From the NCBI GenBank assembly GCA_041675285.1, contig JBAYTZ010000006.1, positions 211,481 through 275,480 of the forward strand: DNA of 64,000 bases, in the 5' to 3' direction. Origin of the DNA: Candidatus Delongbacteria bacterium (GTDB lineage: Bacteria > CAIWAD01). Every line of letters begins with the position of its first letter. The first letter of the stretch is position 1. Under the pieces are notes generated by a model. It had not been told where the DNA came from, did not search any database, and saw nothing but the letters and a program-made list of their open reading frames with translations. This document shows, piece by piece, positions 48,817-56,274 of this stretch. The position numbers were made by a program, and so were the translations under genes.

Positions 48817-51510
48817 ATGACGATGACAAGCCATTGCTCTTTCGCACTAATTGTGCTGGTGTTGCTCACGACTACTGCATCAGCAGCAATTGGTTCAAAC
48901 CTGGTCTCCACGGAAGCATTACAAGAAAGCAGTGAAAGCTCACCGCTTTCGGTGTATGAGTGTGCGGATCAGCATGACGATTGCTTATGCGGTTTAAACA
49001 ATCCTTATGGTTGTTGCTCCGGTGATGGGAATTGTACTTGGTGGGCTTGGGAAGCTGCTTGCTGCATTTGGGGTATAGCACTGCCACAACCTTGGCATAA
49101 CGCAAGGGAATGGGCCACTGATTTGGAGAACAATGGATTTTATGTTAGTAATATTCCAGCAATTAATACTATTGCCTGTAGTACAACCCTATCTTCATTA
49201 GGACACGTTGCATGGGTGACCGGAATTAGCGGCAATCAGGTTACTGTAACTGAAATGTACTGTGATGGATTTTATGGAGTAAGAACTCACACATATCCAA
49301 TTAGTACATTTGATGCTGGTTTTGTTTACCAAGAAGAACCGAATCTTGTTTCATGCAATTGGACAATTACAACAAATGGGGGCCCAAGTATGCTCCTTTC
49401 TGAAGGATGGCATATGTGGAGAAGCAATGATGTCGATTATATAATTACGCTTAGTATTAGCGGTTTTCAAGGAAACTATGCTGTTGTCTTCGAAGATGGA
49501 GGTGATGGGCACACTGTGCAAGTATCAGGCAATCATAACGAAACACAATTTTCGTTTGCTTATTATCCAGGAAATGACTTGACTGTTGGGAATTTGCACA
49601 GATTCTTTGTTTGTCCTCAGGGTAATCAGAGTATTCATTGGTGTGAATCGAATCGTTTCTATGCAGGCAACTTGCCGACTCTTGATGTTTCAGTAAGCCC
49701 TAATCCAATGACCGTTGGGCAAAGTGCAACTGTTAACTGGAGTGTCAATGGTGGTATATCAGGATTGCCATACGGAGGCTGGAATGAGAACATTCAATTG
49801 GATTGGTATCAAAATGGGTCATTTTGCAATGACGTAACTGCTGATAGACCAGTTTCAGACAACTCGTATACATTTACGGTACCAAATAATATTGCTGGGG
49901 GATCTGTTCCGGGTTGCAATTTTCAAATACGCGGCTCAAATGCATCTCAAGGGACTTCAATGCCAGGAGGAATTGTCAATGATTCAAGCACCAACTTTTG
50001 CATTAATACTGTTCCGGAGTGCTCCGTCAATGTAAGCAATATTAGTTTTGAGAGTACTGACCAAAATGTGCCAGTCACTCGAGATTTCGTGATTACGAAC
50101 ATAGGTGGTGGCACTCTAAGCGGCTCAGTCACTGAAAACTGTACTGTATATAGTATTATCTCTGGTGGCAATTATAGTCTGAATGCAGGCCAAAGTCAGA
50201 CGGTTACTGTTCAGCTTCTAAGTGCAACTCCAGGAACCTATAACTGCACAGTTGATACAGGAGGCTCGTGCCCTGATGTCTCATGTTCGGGCACAGTTAA
50301 TCAGCTACCTATCTGCTCAGTGGATCCACTCTCCCTTTCCTTTGGAACTGTTCAACCGAATACACCAGTGACTCGGACATTTACAATCTCAAACACAGGC
50401 GGGGGCACGCTTAGTGGCACAGTTACAGAATCGTGTAGCGCTTACATCATAACAGCACCTGCAACCTACAGTCTTTCGGCCGGACAAAGCCATACATTCA
50501 CAGTGACACTTCAATCATCATCTTCAGGGTCCTTCCCCTGCACGCTGGACACCGGCGGCTCATGCGCAGACGTGATGTGTGCGGGAACTGTTGAAATCTC
50601 CCCAGAATGCTCTGTTACACCGACGTCTCTAGACTTCGGCACAGTTCTGCCGGGCACAGTCGTGACACGCACCTTTACTATCACCAACACTGGTGGCGGC
50701 ACCTTGAGCGGCACGGTCAGCGAGACTTGCGCAGCCTATTCCATCACCAGCGGCGGCAATTATAACCTCGGTGCTGGCCAGAGCCAAACCATCACGGTGC
50801 AGTTCCAGAGCGCAGTGGCCGGTACCTACGCCTGCACGTTGGACACGGGTGGCGACTGCAGTAACGTGGCGATGACTGGCGTGGCGCTTAGTATTGCAGT
50901 CGTAACTGGACCAAGCTCTGATTGCGGCATTGTTAATGTGCTGGGACATGATACTGGCGCCACAGTTGGATTCGTCCCTGACTGGAACAGTGGTCTGATT
51001 GGATTGAATTTCTCCCCGGAACCTGCTACAGGCGTGACAGTCTCGATCTTCGTGAATGGCTCGAGCGTCAACACGAGCCCAGCCATTATGTCTTGGCGCC
51101 CAGCTACTAGCTTTCTGTCACCCTATCTGAACCAGAACGTTGGACTTTACTTTAGAGTAAGTGACGGCGTCAACACATGGAACACCAATGGTTCTATCTG
51201 CTTCTGGGATCTCAACTTTGTGGGCGTAACCGAGCACGAAATGCCTACGGTTTTCTCCCTTGCCGAGCCAGCGCCAAACCCCTTCAACCCCAGCACACGC
51301 CTACAGTTGGCAATCCCAGCGCCTGACGATGTTACATTGAGGGTAATGGACTTGCAGGGCCGCTTGGTTGATGTGATCTACTCTGGTCCGCTCGCAGCAG
51401 GTTTGCACTACTTCAGTTGGCAGCCAGTGAACACGGCCAGTGGAACCTATTTTGTTGTTGCTAGTGGGCGGGAAGGGCAGCAAGTTAAATCAGTCGTCTA
51501 CATCAAGTAA
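48817..51510 (+). CDS. Secreted CHAP-domain protein with repeated beta domains and T9SS-type sorting tail
   Basis: The protein has 897 residues, strong AAAGGAG ribosome site. A signal peptide (FALIVLVLLTTTASAAIG) precedes a Cys-rich stretch and a CHAP domain with GDGNCTWWAWEAA (catalytic Cys) and LGHVAWVTGI (His), residues ~65-175. Beta-rich linker domains come next, then three ~100-residue repeats opening CSV-P-SL-F-GTV and containing ITNTGGGTLSGTV (HYDIN/ASPM-like). The last ~80 residues, PAPNPFNPSTRLQLAIPA to GTYFVVASG, are a FlgD/T9SS sorting domain. The product would be exported and anchored or released by type IX secretion and cut peptidoglycan or peptides outside the cell. Low GC in the first two thirds suggests host origin. 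Confidence 0.8.
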   Translation: MTMTSHCSFALIVLVLLTTTASAAIGSNLVSTEALQESSESSPLSVYECADQHDDCLCGLNNPYGCCSGDGNCTWWAWEAACCIWGIALPQPWHNAREWATDLENNGFYVSNIPAINTIACSTTLSSLGHVAWVTGISGNQVTVTEMYCDGFYGVRTHTYPISTFDAGFVYQEEPNLVSCNWTITTNGGPSMLLSEGWHMWRSNDVDYIITLSISGFQGNYAVVFEDGGDGHTVQVSGNHNETQFSFAYYPGNDLTVGNLHRFFVCPQGNQSIHWCESNRFYAGNLPTLDVSVSPNPMTVGQSATVNWSVNGGISGLPYGGWNENIQLDWYQNGSFCNDVTADRPVSDNSYTFTVPNNIAGGSVPGCNFQIRGSNASQGTSMPGGIVNDSSTNFCINTVPECSVNVSNISFESTDQNVPVTRDFVITNIGGGTLSGSVTENCTVYSIISGGNYSLNAGQSQTVTVQLLSATPGTYNCTVDTGGSCPDVSCSGTVNQLPICSVDPLSLSFGTVQPNTPVTRTFTISNTGGGTLSGTVTESCSAYIITAPATYSLSAGQSHTFTVTLQSSSSGSFPCTLDTGGSCADVMCAGTVEISPECSVTPTSLDFGTVLPGTVVTRTFTITNTGGGTLSGTVSETCAAYSITSGGNYNLGAGQSQTITVQFQSAVAGTYACTLDTGGDCSNVAMTGVALSIAVVTGPSSDCGIVNVLGHDTGATVGFVPDWNSGLIGLNFSPEPATGVTVSIFVNGSSVNTSPAIMSWRPATSFLSPYLNQNVGLYFRVSDGVNTWNTNGSICFWDLNFVGVTEHEMPTVFSLAEPAPNPFNPSTRLQLAIPAPDDVTLRVMDLQGRLVDVIYSGPLAAGLHYFSWQPVNTASGTYFVVASGREGQQVKSVVYIK

Positions 51511-51542
51511 TGCACAGTTGAAGCACTTTTGATACAGCAAGA

Positions 51543-51580
51543 ACAGGAGGCCAGTACGTCGCTGGCCTCCTGTTTGTATC
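51543..51580 (+). terminator. Rho-independent terminator after the CHAP gene
   Basis: Twelve-bp perfect stem ACAGGAGGCCAG/CTGGCCTCCTGT with a 7-nt loop followed by TTGTAT. It may also work for the leftward integrase transcript. Confidence 0.8.
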
Positions 51581-51710
51581 ATGCTTTTTCGCTTATCTCA
51601 CCTTTTTATTGTCTGCCACTGAAATTCGCTTTGTGGCATTTTATATCTAATCAGGCGTTGGCAAGTTCTCTGGCTTGGTTCCTCTCAACTCATCTTGTGT
51701 CCCTGATCTT

Positions 51711-52889
51711 TCATCCAACATTCACGACAACGGCCTTCAACATCTCCGATGTCGCACGCTCCACGCTTTCCCGCACCGGTTCCAACGCCAGCCTGGCGTA
51801 AACTTCAGTCGTCACCTTGGACTCATGACCCAGGGTTTTCTGGATAACTTCAAGCGGAGCGCCCGTGTCGATTTGGAATGACGCCAAGCTGCGGCGCAGG
51901 TCATGGATGTGGAGGTCCTTCAGCCCCGCGCGCTTGCAAACACGCAACCAGCCGAACTTGGGATCCACCATGTGCTCGTTGTCGCGGCCTTCGCGGCCTG
52001 GGAACACGTATTCGCCGCTTTTGGTTGCCTGGCGCGCCTGCAGAATGCCTACGGCAGCAGTTGAGAGCACCACGTTGAGCTGCCTGCTGGTCTTAGATGA
52101 TGCAGCGGGGACGATCCACAGCCCGGGCTCTAGCACAACATCTGCCCAGCGCATAGCCAACAGGTTGCCCTTGCGCGCGCCTGTGAACAGGGCGAGAAGC
52201 ACGAAGTCGCGGATGTCCGCGTTGGGCTCCTCAAACACAGCCTTGAAGAATGCCGGCAACTCGTCCTGGGACAGCCTGCGTGTGCGGGCCTCCTCGCGGT
52301 AGAACGTGATGGCGTTGCCCGGATTGGGCATCTCCAGCTCGTGCTCGCGGATGGCGCGATTGATGACAGCCCGCAACAGGGCCACCACGCGGTTGGCTTG
52401 ATGATGGCCGTGATTGTCGCCGATCGTCTGGTGGAGGGCGACCACTTCGCGCCGACGGATGGACTTCATGGGGCGCGTGGCCCAGGCCGCCAAATACTTC
52501 TCCCACTGCGACTGATAGTCGTAGATGGTCCTGGGCTTCCGGTGCCGGTCCAGGTACTGGCGGTACTCGTCAAATGCGACCTGCAGCGTGATCTGGGCGG
52601 CACGATCTAGGCGGCGTCGCTCCGTCCCCACCGTTTCCCCTTTGACCACTCGCAAAAGGATCTCCGCTGCCATTCGCCGCGCCAGGGGGATGGACACCTG
52701 GGGGTAGCTCCCAATCCGGATCTCCTCTTTCTTGCCTCCCACCAACTTTACGACGTAGAAGGACTTGGATCCCTTTGCTGTTACCATGATGGCCAGTGGC
52801 GGGACTTGCTCGTCGTACACCCATTCACGGCTCTTGATGGCCACGAGATCGTTCAAGACCTGCTGAGTGAATCGTATCCGTCGCGCCAT
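51711..52889 (-). CDS. Phage integrase (tyrosine recombinase with DUF4102-like arm domain)
   Basis: The protein has 392 residues. The N-terminal ~90 residues (RFTQQVLNDLVAIKSREWVY, KSFYVVKLVGGKKEEIRIGS) form the arm-binding DUF4102 type. A core-binding SAM-like domain follows, then catalytic residues: Arg in ALFTGARKGNLLAM, Lys in SSKTSRQLNVVL, HIHDLRRSLAS, LGHESKVTTEVYARL with the Tyr. It integrates at the adjacent tRNA-Arg-like core. Confidence 0.9.
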   Translation of the reverse strand: MARRIRFTQQVLNDLVAIKSREWVYDEQVPPLAIMVTAKGSKSFYVVKLVGGKKEEIRIGSYPQVSIPLARRMAAEILLRVVKGETVGTERRRLDRAAQITLQVAFDEYRQYLDRHRKPRTIYDYQSQWEKYLAAWATRPMKSIRRREVVALHQTIGDNHGHHQANRVVALLRAVINRAIREHELEMPNPGNAITFYREEARTRRLSQDELPAFFKAVFEEPNADIRDFVLLALFTGARKGNLLAMRWADVVLEPGLWIVPAASSKTSRQLNVVLSTAAVGILQARQATKSGEYVFPGREGRDNEHMVDPKFGWLRVCKRAGLKDLHIHDLRRSLASFQIDTGAPLEVIQKTLGHESKVTTEVYARLALEPVRESVERATSEMLKAVVVNVG

Positions 52890-53074
52890 ATCCTATCCCT
52901 CTGATTGGCTTCCCGGTCCCATGCCGGTCCCATGGTTTCGCCAGGAATGTAGGGGAAAACAGGGGAAAGGCGGGCAAATTTTCAAAGCTGAATTTCGACA
53001 AAAGGCATTGACTGTCGGCGCTTTTACCATGACTCGATAACTCCCCATCACGTCTTGAGAAACTAGTAAACCCA

Positions 53075-53117
53075 ACTACGGATCAGAAGGTTGGGGGTTC
53101 GACTCCTCCTGGGTGCA
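53075..53117 (+). other. attP-like core: 3' half of a tRNA-Arg(ACG) gene
   Basis: From the anticodon loop (CTACGGA, anticodon ACG) through the variable loop, T-arm GGGGGTTCGACTCCTCC and acceptor strand TGGGTGC plus discriminator A. The upstream sequence cannot form the 5' half (D-arm and acceptor partner absent). This is how phages preserve a tRNA after integration. Confidence 0.75.
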
Positions 53118-53126
53118 CTGACAGTC

Positions 53127-53160
53127 AAAGGGTTCCGCCTCGCGGGACCCTTTCTTTTTG
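53127..53160 (+). terminator. Terminator after the tRNA piece
   Basis: Stem AAAGGGTTCCGC/GCGGGACCCTTT (one mismatched pair) with a 3-nt loop followed by CTTTTTG. Probably carried with the tRNA 3' end as the natural terminator. Confidence 0.75.
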
Positions 53161-53189
53161 CCCCGTCTACTCCCTGTCTACTCCACTGA

Positions 53190-53223
53190 AGAAAACGCCC
53201 CACCGCTTGGAGGCGGAGGGGCG
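53190..53223 (-). terminator. Terminator of the lysis/tail operon
   Basis: Minus-strand stem CGCCCC/GGGGCG with an inner CCGC/GCGG, followed by TTTTC. It lies just after the stop of the lytic enzyme gene. Confidence 0.65.
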
Positions 53224-53259
53224 CTGGAATTCAACCATCTGGGCAGCAACAGTTTGGCG

Positions 53260-53856
53260 TTACGGTGGGTGCTTGGAGAGGGTCGGGAAGAGCCGCCGGA
53301 TGCGCGTCACATAGCCGCGCGTCTCGTCGGCGTTCTTGCCAGTCACAAGGTGCAGCCGCACTGCCACCGGGGTCCATTCATTCGCGTTCAGGTTGACCGC
53401 CACCAGGCGCTGGGCTTTCAGGATGTTGCCCGCACCGGCATTGTAGCTGGCCAGCGTGAAGGCCATCCTCTCCACCAGCGGCCTGGGTGCTTTCCAGATC
53501 GCCCACATGCGGGCGTCATAGTAGATGCCGGCCTGGATGGACTGCCGCACCTCCCAGGGGTTGGTCAGGCCGAGTTTGGGCGCCATGTCCTTCCACGTCC
53601 CCGGCATGACCTGCATGACGCCCCTGGCCCCGCACCAGCTCTGGGCCGTCGAGTCCAGGGCGCTCTCCGCGATGGCTTGCGCCTTCCACCAGCGCCAGTC
53701 GAAGTCCACCCCGAAGTAGCGCTTGGAGTACTTCTGGAAGTGGGGGTCGAAGCGGCTGGTCCAGGCCCCGGCCACGGCGACCAGAACGAGCACGGCGACC
53801 AAGGCGACCAAGGCCCGGTGTGTTGGCCACAGCCGGCCCGTGTGCCCCGTTCCCAT
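53260..53856 (-). CDS. SLT-type lytic transglycosylase (endolysin) with membrane anchor
   Basis: The protein has 198 residues from MGTGHTGRLWPTHRALVA. An N-terminal hydrophobic segment (VALVAVLVLVAVAGAW) is a signal-anchor. The catalytic Glu lies in AQAIAESALDSTAQSW, followed by ARGVMQVMPGTW and a C-terminal AFTLASYNAGAGNILKAQ, the SLT/Slt70 pattern. Its start overlaps the holin-like stop (TAATG). It degrades peptidoglycan at lysis. Confidence 0.85.
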   Translation of the reverse strand: MGTGHTGRLWPTHRALVALVAVLVLVAVAGAWTSRFDPHFQKYSKRYFGVDFDWRWWKAQAIAESALDSTAQSWCGARGVMQVMPGTWKDMAPKLGLTNPWEVRQSIQAGIYYDARMWAIWKAPRPLVERMAFTLASYNAGAGNILKAQRLVAVNLNANEWTPVAVRLHLVTGKNADETRGYVTRIRRLFPTLSKHPP

Positions 53857-54071
53857 TAGTTCAGGCCTGCTGATACCAGATGGGCGCAGAAGAGAAGCAG
53901 CACGCCCGCCAGGATGGCTGCGGCCACGTTGCCCTTCTTGATCTCGGGGATGAAGTCGATGCCCGGGAAGAGCCAGCGGTCGGCCGCCTTCCAGAGGCTG
54001 GTGGCCAGGAGCACGGTCAGGCCTGTGTAGGCCAGGTTGATTGTGGCAGCGCGGATGAGCTGGTCGAACAT
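53856..54071 (-). CDS. Holin-like small membrane protein
   Basis: The protein has 71 residues from MFDQLIRAATINLAYTG. Two membrane segments (NLAYTGLTVLLATSLW and VAAAILAGVLLLFCAHLVSA) joined by a charged loop (DFIPEIKKGN). Location directly before the muralytic gene supports holin function. Confidence 0.65.
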   Translation of the reverse strand: MFDQLIRAATINLAYTGLTVLLATSLWKAADRWLFPGIDFIPEIKKGNVAAAILAGVLLLFCAHLVSAGLN

Positions 54072-54082
54072 GGGTTCCCTCC

Positions 54083-54829
54083 TCAGAATGCCTTGAAGAC
54101 GAAGACGCCCACGGCCCCGGCGCAGGCGGACACGGCTGCGCCCCAGGGGTCGAGCCTGGCGCCGGCCAGCACCTCCGGGTGGCCATCCCGGACGCCCAGG
54201 CCAACCAGTGGGTGGAAGCGGTCCCTCCACGTGTGCTCGCGCGGTTGCACGGCCAGGGTGACGCCGGCGGACAGGAATGGACTGGATGTCCGCGTGATCG
54301 CCCGCCAGCCGTCCGCGCCCTCAACCAGGTCAATGGCCACGCCGGCGTGAACCTGAAGACGGTCCAGGTGCACGGCTAGGCTGGGCAGCCAGTCTGGCCC
54401 GGGCTGGTCCAGGCCCACAGTTCCCGCTACGTGGACCCCGTCCAGGCTGTCCCCGTCCACCAGTGTGAAAGGCACGTCGTAGTGGATGAGCCCGCCGGCG
54501 GCCGGCGTCTGGCGCGCGCTATCCACCAGGACCTGGACGTTCGGGAGGTCCTCGCCGGCCAGGTCCAGCCGCAGGCGCAGGTCCACCTGGGCCCAGGTGG
54601 CAGCCTTCAAGGCCCGGGTCAGGCGCTGGATGGACGCGTCCCTTTCCAGCAACACGCCCTCCAGGCCCCGCGTCACGGTCGTGGAGTCGTCCACCTGGAT
54701 AGGCTGCTCAGCCGCGGCCGCGGCGCGTAGGGCGTCCACCGCACTCGACTGGGCCTGGCGCACGCGCCACTCCTGCCAGCCGGCGAGGGCCAGCAGGACC
54801 GCCACGAGGAGTGCCCAGAACCGATTCAC
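54083..54829 (-). CDS. Membrane-anchored lysis-region protein (spanin-like)
   Basis: The protein has 248 residues from a GTG overlapping the upstream stop. One N-terminal membrane segment (FWALLVAVLLALAGW), then a helical periplasmic part (AAEQPIQVDDSTTVTRGLEG) and a C-terminal beta-rich domain. The arrangement resembles inner-membrane spanins, but the beta domain is unusual. No overlapping lipoprotein gene was found. Confidence 0.5.
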   Translation of the reverse strand: MNRFWALLVAVLLALAGWQEWRVRQAQSSAVDALRAAAAAEQPIQVDDSTTVTRGLEGVLLERDASIQRLTRALKAATWAQVDLRLRLDLAGEDLPNVQVLVDSARQTPAAGGLIHYDVPFTLVDGDSLDGVHVAGTVGLDQPGPDWLPSLAVHLDRLQVHAGVAIDLVEGADGWRAITRTSSPFLSAGVTLAVQPREHTWRDRFHPLVGLGVRDGHPEVLAGARLDPWGAAVSACAGAVGVFVFKAF

Positions 54830-55263
54830 GCAGCACCCTTCATGTGCAGGCGCCGAATCTCGCCGACCTCGCTCTCCAGCCGTGCCAGGGATCCCGCCTG
54901 GGCGGCCTGAGTGCCCGCCACCTGTGCCAAACTGCCCTCGATGCGGCCCAGGCTCTGCTGGATCTTGGCCTGGGTTTCCACGTAAATGCGCAGGGTCGTC
55001 TCGGTCTCCACCTGCTTCATGCGTAGGTCGTCCAGGCGCTGCTGCTGGTCATCCCGCAGCATCTCCATGCGCCCTTCTTGCTCCTTGCGCAACTCACCGA
55101 GGCGGTGGGCGTGGTCCTCGCGCAGGGCGGTCAGCTCGCGCTCGTTGCGGATCCCGCGGTCGCTGATGGGCTTGATGATGTAGGCCAGGATGATGGTTAC
55201 GATGAGGGTGACAGCCCCGAACAGCCAGCCACCCCAGGTCGCCAGTCCGCTTTCGCCTAGCAT
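54826..55263 (-). CDS. Membrane protein with long coiled coil
   Basis: The protein has 145 residues. An N-terminal membrane helix (WLFGAVTLIVTIILAYII) and a ~90-residue coiled coil (RNERELTALREDHAHRLGEL to SLARLESEVGEIRRLH). Possibly involved in lysis or tail attachment. No family recognised. Confidence 0.6.
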   Translation of the reverse strand: MLGESGLATWGGWLFGAVTLIVTIILAYIIKPISDRGIRNERELTALREDHAHRLGELRKEQEGRMEMLRDDQQQRLDDLRMKQVETETTLRIYVETQAKIQQSLGRIEGSLAQVAGTQAAQAGSLARLESEVGEIRRLHMKGAA

Positions 55264-55287
55264 GCGCGACTCCTTCCACCAAACCCG

Positions 55288-56274
55288 TCAAGCGAGGGTC
55301 ACTTCCGTTCCCGCCCCATTCATCGCCACGGCACCGTTGCGCACGTAGATGCCTTTGTTCGCGCCCGCCGTCACCGCGAACCACTCGCCGTCGTCCACCT
55401 GCAGTTGGGTGGGCATCGAGGTGAAAGACCGCAGCCGGACTTTGCCAGCCGTGGCGTTGAAGATCTTGCCGGTGGGAAGGGTAGCCGTGGATCCCGAGCC
55501 TGTCAGAATGCCGCCCGAGACCTTGGTCAGGCTGGCGGCGCTGCTGGCGATCTTCGTGTCGGTGACGGCGCTGGTGGCGAGCTGGGTGGCCCCGACCGCG
55601 CTTGAGGCGATCTTGGTGGTCGACACTGATCCGTCTGCGAGGCCGTTGTTCGTGACGGCATCCTTGGCGATCTCCTTGGAAGTGACGGCGTCCAGGATGG
55701 CCAGCGCGCCCCGGTTCTTGATGGAGGCAGACGCCAGGTTGATGTCGCCGTTCAGCAGGTTCCCGACCTTCACACGCCCGTAAATGGTCCCGTCGGAGAC
55801 GTTGTCCAGCGTGCTGAGCTCCGTCAGGATGCTGGGCGTCCAGGCAGGCACCCACTCGCCCGGGACGGCCTGCACGGCGTCCACGAAGCCGATGCCGATA
55901 CCGGTCCCCGTGCCATCCGCAATGCCGAAACGGAGCTTCACATGGCTCGTCCCGGCCGGAAGATCCGCGCGCTTCACCTGCGCGATGTATTGCGTGAAGG
56001 TTGTCACCGTGTCGACGTGATCTGCCCAGACGACAGCCGATCCCAGGTCCGTGCCAGCGGCGTTGAAGAAGTGCGCCTCGGCCTTCAGGCTGGACGTCCC
56101 GGCAAAGATCTCGCCGGAGATCCAGCAGGAGAGCATCAGGGAGCCCGTGAAGCGCGAGAAGTCGATGGCATTCGACCAGCCGCTCCACAGGTCGACGCCC
56201 ACTGCCTCGATGCGCATGGTGTAGCCGCCCAGGAACACGCGCTCCGTGGACCGGGTGATTGTTCCGGTTGGCAT
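55288..56274 (-). CDS. Tail fibre/appendage protein, C-terminal partner
   Basis: The protein has 328 residues from MPTGTITRSTERVFLGG; its ATG overlaps the stop of the long fibre gene. The N-terminal ~140 residues form a carbohydrate-binding-like beta domain (WSNAIDFSRFTGSLMLSCWI). Short Ala-rich repeats follow (AVTDTKIASSAASLTKVSG) and a compact C-terminal beta region. Start and repeats mirror the next entry, so the two genes look like duplicates. Confidence 0.65.
   Translation of the reverse strand: MPTGTITRSTERVFLGGYTMRIEAVGVDLWSGWSNAIDFSRFTGSLMLSCWISGEIFAGTSSLKAEAHFFNAAGTDLGSAVVWADHVDTVTTFTQYIAQVKRADLPAGTSHVKLRFGIADGTGTGIGIGFVDAVQAVPGEWVPAWTPSILTELSTLDNVSDGTIYGRVKVGNLLNGDINLASASIKNRGALAILDAVTSKEIAKDAVTNNGLADGSVSTTKIASSAVGATQLATSAVTDTKIASSAASLTKVSGGILTGSGSTATLPTGKIFNATAGKVRLRSFTSMPTQLQVDDGEWFAVTAGANKGIYVRNGAVAMNGAGTEVTLA

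Noticed and set aside
53041..53120. Complete tRNA gene
   Set aside because: Only the sequence from the anticodon loop onward fits; the 5' half cannot be folded.
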